Of a DNA stretch of 64,000 nucleotides, positions 59,815-64,000 are shown piece by piece. Numbering within the stretch: position 1 is the stretch's first letter; each line of letters opens with the position of its first letter. The position numbers and the translations under genes are program-made. The DNA comes from Bog-159 sp035602155 (GTDB lineage: Bacteria; Acidobacteriota; Terriglobia; Bryobacterales; Bryobacteraceae). A model generated the notes under the pieces. That model had not been told where the DNA came from and did not search any database. It worked only from the letters and a program-made list of their open reading frames with translations. The stretch lies in the NCBI GenBank assembly GCA_035602155.1, contig DATNMW010000173.1:1-64000 (forward strand), read 5' to 3'.

Positions 59815-60837
59815 ATGCACATTTGCATTGTAGGCGGCATCTTCGACAAATCGGCGGACTACCGGGATCAGCACTCCATCTCGCCTGAGACAGTCCTGGC
59901 GGACGGGTTGCTCCAGCGCGGTTGGCGGATCACGCTTTCCGGGCATTCCGCGCCTTTGCCGGCAGGCAACTTCGATCTCGTGCATGTGCATCACTTCGGC
60001 AGGGGCGCCTTGCGGCTGGCGGCGGCGGCTGGACGGCCACCCTTCGTCCTCACCACCCACGATCCATTTGCTATGAACGGGCTGCATGTGGGCTGGAAGC
60101 GGAGGCTGACGGACAGCTTCGTCCTGCACAAGGCTGACGCCATCGTCGCACTCTCCAACGCCGAGCGCGACTTTCTCGCGCGCCGCCGGGGCCTCCCACC
60201 GGAGCGCATCGCGGTGATTCCCAATGGCATCGGTACGGCTATCTTCGACTGCATCGCCGAACCGGCTGCGTCCGCCACCGACGCCCTGCTCTTCGTTGGC
60301 CAACTCCAGGACTTCAAAGGCCTCGACTATTTGTTGCACGCTTTGCCCGCCGTCCGCGCCGCCTACCCGCAGGTCAAACTACGGGTGGTCTACCAGACGG
60401 GCACGTTGCTTGACCGGTACCGGAAACACGCGGCGCAACTCGGACTGAGCGGATGCCTGGAGTTCGCCGGGTCGAGGACAGCCGCAGCCCTGGCCCAACT
60501 TTATGCCACCGCCGCAGTCGTCGTCTCGCCGAGTTTGGGCGAATGCCTGTCAACGGTGGTGCTCGAAGCCATGTGCTGCGGCGCGGCCGTAGTCGCCACC
60601 GACGTAGGCGGCATACGCGAACAACTGGATGAAGACACGGGCATAATCGTCCCCCCGCGCGATAGCGCAGCGCTCGCGCGAGCCGTTTGCACGTTGCTGG
60701 CCGACTCCGGCCGGCGCCGCCGGCTGGGCCAAGCGGCCCGGCGAAAAGCGCATGCCCAATTCAGTGTGCGCCAGATGATCGATCGTCACGTCCGGCTTTA
60801 CGAAGAAATCCTGGAGACCGATGAGCGCGCTGCTTAG
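59815..60837 (+). CDS. Glycosyltransferase family 4
   Basis: 340 residues, GT-B. MHICIVGGIFDKSADYRDQH at the N-terminus, FVLTTHDPFAMNGLHVGWKR (acceptor domain), IAVIPNGIGTAIFD, LLFVGQLQDFKGLDYLLHAL (donor domain) and the EX7E motif VVVSPSLGECLSTVVLEAMC with GAAVVATDVGGIREQL. It adds a sugar to a lipid-linked or growing glycan. Its stop overlaps the next gene by 17 bases; both are in an operon with the flippase and polymerase. Confidence 0.85.
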   Translation: MHICIVGGIFDKSADYRDQHSISPETVLADGLLQRGWRITLSGHSAPLPAGNFDLVHVHHFGRGALRLAAAAGRPPFVLTTHDPFAMNGLHVGWKRRLTDSFVLHKADAIVALSNAERDFLARRRGLPPERIAVIPNGIGTAIFDCIAEPAASATDALLFVGQLQDFKGLDYLLHALPAVRAAYPQVKLRVVYQTGTLLDRYRKHAAQLGLSGCLEFAGSRTAAALAQLYATAAVVVSPSLGECLSTVVLEAMCCGAAVVATDVGGIREQLDEDTGIIVPPRDSAALARAVCTLLADSGRRRRLGQAARRKAHAQFSVRQMIDRHVRLYEEILETDERAA

Positions 60838-61630
60838 TTGTACGGACGCCGACCTGCTGGGCCTGGCGCAAACCATCTACGACATTCCGTCGCTGGCAGC
60901 CTGGCGGGCGGCCGAATTGAAGGCCTTGCGGCACTGCACGTTCGCTCCACCGGTACTGGAGATCGGTTGCGGGAACGGACGCTTTGCGTCGCTGCTATTG
61001 CAGCGGGTGGAATGGGGCATAGACCTCAACCCGCGTGAGATAGCGCTGTGCGCCGGGCGCAACGGACTCTACGGCCGCCTCTCGTGCATGGATGCCCGCA
61101 GGCTCAAGTTTGCAGATGGGGTTTTCGCCACGGTCTTCGCCAACTGCGTTATGGAACATATCCCGGATTTGGCCCGCGTCTTGGCGGAGTGCCGGCGCGT
61201 CCTGCGGCCGGGAGGCGTGTTGATTGCGACTGTTCCTCTGATTGAGATGAACCGGCACCTGCTGCTGAGCGGCGCCTGGTATGCGCGTCTCAGGGCCGAG
61301 CAATTGCAGCATCGGCACCTGCTGGCTGAGGAGGCCTGGATAGCCGCTTTATCCAAGGCCGGCTTCACTGCCATCCGGACTACGCCCTATTTATCGGCCC
61401 GCATGTGCGATCTCTGGGATCGCGTGGACGGCCCCCTCTGCATGGGAGCCGGCCCCCTCACGCTGGGCCGGGCCTACCGCCTCGGGCTGCGGCTCCTGCC
61501 AGCATCCTGGCGCTCCAAACTGAATTATGAATGGCAACATTACTTTATAAAAGCGCTCCGGGAGAATCCGCCGCAGACCCCCTGCGCGATGCTGATCCAG
61601 GCCGCGGCGCCCTCCGGTCCCGGCGCCTGA
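60821..61630 (+). CDS. SAM-dependent methyltransferase (class I)
   Basis: 269 residues. Motif I is PPVLEIGCGNGRFASLLLQR (about 46-65), strand 2 is VEWGIDLNPREIALC, and motif II/III region VFATVFANCVMEHIPDLARV with LRPGGVLIATVPLIEM. This is a UbiE/Methyltransf_11 type enzyme. The setting suggests methylation of a sugar in the glycan or of its end. Overlaps the upstream GT4 gene by 17 bases and the downstream flippase gene by 100 bases. Confidence 0.83.
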   Translation: MSALLSCTDADLLGLAQTIYDIPSLAAWRAAELKALRHCTFAPPVLEIGCGNGRFASLLLQRVEWGIDLNPREIALCAGRNGLYGRLSCMDARRLKFADGVFATVFANCVMEHIPDLARVLAECRRVLRPGGVLIATVPLIEMNRHLLLSGAWYARLRAEQLQHRHLLAEEAWIAALSKAGFTAIRTTPYLSARMCDLWDRVDGPLCMGAGPLTLGRAYRLGLRLLPASWRSKLNYEWQHYFIKALRENPPQTPCAMLIQAAAPSGPGA

Positions 61631-62871
61631 CCGCCACTGCCCGCAACATAGGACTCGTACTGGGTGGACAGGCCGGCCTTTCGGCCAGCCGCTTCGCCGC
61701 GTTGCTGCTGGTATCCCATTGGGTGGCGCCCACGCGCTTTGACGAATGCGCCATCTACGCCAGCAGCAGCCTGGTGGTGGGCAACCTTTGCGAACTGGGC
61801 ATCAACATTTCCTGTCTGAAATTCGCCGCCGGCGCCACCGGCCCCGACTGGCTGCGCACCGTTTCGCGCTTCCTGCTGCTACGCCTGGCGTTGACGGCTG
61901 GGGTGATTGCCGCCATATTCCTGCTCGCGCCGCTGGCCGGCGCCAAGCTGCTGCGGCATCCGGAGTACGAGACGGCGATCCGCCTGGCATGCGGCAGCGC
62001 GGCGGTGGCATCGATATCGTCGTTCACCCTGGTGTTGTTGCAATCGCGGCTGGAGTTCGCACGCATGGCACGGCTGAGCGCCGTCGCCGCCATCTTGCAG
62101 ATTTTGCCGGTTTTGCTCGTGCTTCGCGGCGGATTCTCCGGGTTGGCCAGCCTGTTCGCCGGGGACGTGCTCAGCCGGTTGTGGATCGTCGCCGCTAACT
62201 TAAGCCTGCTGGCATCCGTACTGGCCGCGGCCCACCGGCAGGGCACCCGCCCGGCCTGGAAGCCCATCGCCGTATTTGCCAACTGGATCACGCTTTCCAC
62301 AGTGATCGGTTCGCTTTACAACTATATCCCCTCCATTGCGCTTTCGCGCTGGGCGGCCGCCTCGGCGTTAGGCGCCTACACTCTGGGCATGTCGTTAACT
62401 GGCGGATTCGCTCTCCTGATCAATACCACCAGCACCGTGCTTTTGCCGGAAGCCGTCGCTGCGACTACGCCGGAGCGCCGCCGCAACTATTTGCGAAGCT
62501 ATATGCCGGGCGCCGCGCTGCTGGCCATGGCCCTGTTCGTCCCAACCTGGCTTGGTGGGCCCCTCGCCGCACATCTGTTTCCGGCTGCGATGCCAGGCGC
62601 AGTGCGCGTCTTTCAACTGCTGGCCACGGCGCACATCGCGTTGCTGGTAGCGAATCCGGTGCAATTCCTGCTTTACGGCGCGGGGCATCCGGAGTGGTGC
62701 ACGGCATCCGACGCTCTGATCACGCTACTGTTCGGCGCGATGGCCGTATGGCTCGCGCCAACTTACGGCGCGGTGGGCGTGGCCTGGGCGCTGCTAATCG
62801 CGCAAACGGGCGTCAAAGCCGGGTTGGCCACGGGGCTGGGAACAGCGGACTGGGGGCTGGGAGCCAGATGA
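61531..62871 (+). CDS. Polysaccharide flippase (Wzx-like, MATE/MOP superfamily)
   Basis: 446 residues with about 12 hydrophobic helices, first NIGLVLGGQAGLSASRFAAL after a polar start of 38 residues. The layout is that of Wzx/oligosaccharide translocases, which flip lipid-linked repeat units. ATG 61531 is the only usual start in this frame and overlaps the methyltransferase by 100 bases; since the first helix only begins near residue 39, a shorter protein from a rare start codon near 61620 is possible. The polymerase gene follows with an ATGA overlap at 62868. Confidence 0.78.
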   Translation: MATLLYKSAPGESAADPLRDADPGRGALRSRRLTATARNIGLVLGGQAGLSASRFAALLLVSHWVAPTRFDECAIYASSSLVVGNLCELGINISCLKFAAGATGPDWLRTVSRFLLLRLALTAGVIAAIFLLAPLAGAKLLRHPEYETAIRLACGSAAVASISSFTLVLLQSRLEFARMARLSAVAAILQILPVLLVLRGGFSGLASLFAGDVLSRLWIVAANLSLLASVLAAAHRQGTRPAWKPIAVFANWITLSTVIGSLYNYIPSIALSRWAAASALGAYTLGMSLTGGFALLINTTSTVLLPEAVAATTPERRRNYLRSYMPGAALLAMALFVPTWLGGPLAAHLFPAAMPGAVRVFQLLATAHIALLVANPVQFLLYGAGHPEWCTASDALITLLFGAMAVWLAPTYGAVGVAWALLIAQTGVKAGLATGLGTADWGLGAR

Positions 62872-64000
62872 GGATCGCTTTCATCGTAACGCTGGTACTG
62901 GTTGCCTGGGCGGTGCACTTCGCTAATGGATCGCCGGCCGGGGCCAATGCTTACTTGTTCTTCGCCGTCCTGTTGATTTCCTTTGGCATTTACAGCCGGG
63001 GAATGCGCCGACAGAACTACTGGCTAAGCCTGACCGGGCTGGTGGAGGCTTGGTTCATCTTCGATTATTGCTTCTACGGAACCGCGGTGTCCGTGCTGCA
63101 GCGGAGCAAGACACCTTTGCCGGCATCCATGGACGACGCCTATTCGCGCACGTACCTGGTAGGCGCGCTGGCGTTTTTGGCATTCGCCTGCGGCGCCCAC
63201 GCCGGCTTCGCCCGTTCGCGTATCAGCCGGGTTGCGCGGAGCGCTGCACATGCGGTGATCGGCGCCCTCCGGGCCCGCCGACAGGCGTTTCGCCGCGTGC
63301 GGTTGCAGCGCGCCGTGTTCCTCTTCTTTACCATCGCCGGCGTGTTGAGCATCGCCGTGCTGCTCCTCGATCCCGAGAGCCGGCAACAGCTCTTCTTCGA
63401 TCATGTCGGACTTTCTCCGCGCGAGGGCATGGGCCGGTACACCTCCTTGTTCTTCATGCTGCCCACTACCGCCGTGGGGCTTTGGTATCTTTCCAAGCCA
63501 AAACGGCGGTATGCCCGAATACTGACAATGGCCGGCCTGTTCCTGATTGCCGCCCTTCACCTGGGCTGCGGCAGACGATTGATGTGGGCCGGCACCATGC
63601 TGCTGGTCTTTCACTTGTGCAAGGTGCGCGGCATCTTCACGCTGCGGGCGCGATATCTGGTGGTGGCGATACCCCTGGTCCTGCTGGTTTCGCTTTGGAT
63701 GGAGGCTACCAAGAACATCGGCTGGTATTCGGCGGCAGGCGCCATCGATATCGGCGCGCTCGCCGACGGCGACAAAGTTTTCGACATGGTAGACAACTCC
63801 GTCGGCCGGTTCGATACCACGGCGGCACTGATCGTCAATCGCGAGACGCTGCCTTACTACTATGGCGAAACATTCTTAATGGCGCCCTTGCAGGTGCTGC
63901 CGGTCTCGGCTGGATTCGAGCGCTCCCGCGGGGTACGCGAAGAACTGGGCGAGTTGATTTATGGCGCGTTCGACCAGGGCCTGGTTTCGCAGGAAGCGTC
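62868..64000 (+). CDS. Polysaccharide polymerase-like membrane protein (Wzy-like), cut by window edge
   Basis: Open from ATG 62868 to the window end with no stop (377 codons). It begins MRIAFIVTLVLVAWAVHFAN and has at least seven transmembrane helices (for example VFLFFTIAGVLSIAVLLLDP and ARYLVVAIPLVLLVSLWMEA) with a larger external loop toward the visible end containing GRFDTTAALIVNRETLPYYY. Layout and position after a Wzx-like flippase fit a Wzy-type O-antigen or EPS polymerase; sequence motifs for this family are weak. Start overlaps the flippase stop (ATGA). Confidence 0.65.
   Translation, partial: MRIAFIVTLVLVAWAVHFANGSPAGANAYLFFAVLLISFGIYSRGMRRQNYWLSLTGLVEAWFIFDYCFYGTAVSVLQRSKTPLPASMDDAYSRTYLVGALAFLAFACGAHAGFARSRISRVARSAAHAVIGALRARRQAFRRVRLQRAVFLFFTIAGVLSIAVLLLDPESRQQLFFDHVGLSPREGMGRYTSLFFMLPTTAVGLWYLSKPKRRYARILTMAGLFLIAALHLGCGRRLMWAGTMLLVFHLCKVRGIFTLRARYLVVAIPLVLLVSLWMEATKNIGWYSAAGAIDIGALADGDKVFDMVDNSVGRFDTTAALIVNRETLPYYYGETFLMAPLQVLPVSAGFERSRGVREELGELIYGAFDQGLVSQEA

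Noticed and set aside
1..64000. tRNA, rRNA, CRISPR arrays and intact insertion sequences
   Set aside because: None was recognised on reading; a tRNA or ncRNA search program could still find small RNA genes that cannot be seen by eye.

Overview
The window looks like chromosomal DNA of an Acidobacteriota member close to Candidatus Solibacter/Bryobacter. The evidence is high GC, one secreted protein with the Solibacter-type C-terminal domain (TIGR03437-like), three secreted GloVer tandem-repeat proteins, many exported beta-rich proteins, and short dispersed palindromic repeats. No rRNA, tRNA, CRISPR array or intact transposase was recognised by eye.

Layout. 1-70: start of a KTSC-domain gene that runs off the left edge. 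183-22884: mostly secreted and cell-surface functions, namely GloVer proteins, two glycosidase-like TIM-barrel proteins (one with four FN3 domains), a dockerin-bearing lipase-like protein, a beta-propeller/cytochrome c protein, an alkaline-phosphatase-superfamily hydrolase, SnoaL-type proteins, an MGT-type glycosyltransferase and a sulfotransferase. It ends with a heptose kinase and a sugar epimerase. 23622-31795: a TetR regulator with a palindromic operator, then a TolC/HlyD/two ATPase/two permease exporter resembling the E. coli cecR-ybhGFSR arrangement, with gmhA at its end. 31808-35179: a small cysteine-rich secreted-protein/DsbA island between intact gmhA and a truncated second copy. 35653-39080: a ParB-like unknown protein, a third GloVer protein, a second sulfotransferase and a decayed RelE/ParE-type toxin-antitoxin pair.

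39248-51551 (all minus strand) is the most unusual block. It reads, in order of transcription: phosphodiesterase-type protein, PAPS synthase, ketoacyl synthase, acyl carrier protein with a zinc ribbon, phosphopantetheinyl transferase fused to a carrier domain, second phosphodiesterase, alpha/beta hydrolase, GPH-type transporter, short-chain dehydrogenase and PHP hydrolase. Many junctions are overlapping or very close. It looks like a carrier-protein biosynthetic pathway linked to activated sulfate, and the two sulfotransferases elsewhere in the window could use the same PAPS.

52013-64000: periplasmic MsrB, then an exopolysaccharide/O-antigen type region with three glycosyltransferases, a kinase-like protein, a methyltransferase, a Wzx-like flippase and a Wzy-like polymerase cut by the right edge. 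Inside it sit a degenerate hybrid histidine kinase and a MerR-like/ParA/winged-helix three-gene module that resembles a plasmid partition or replication locus.
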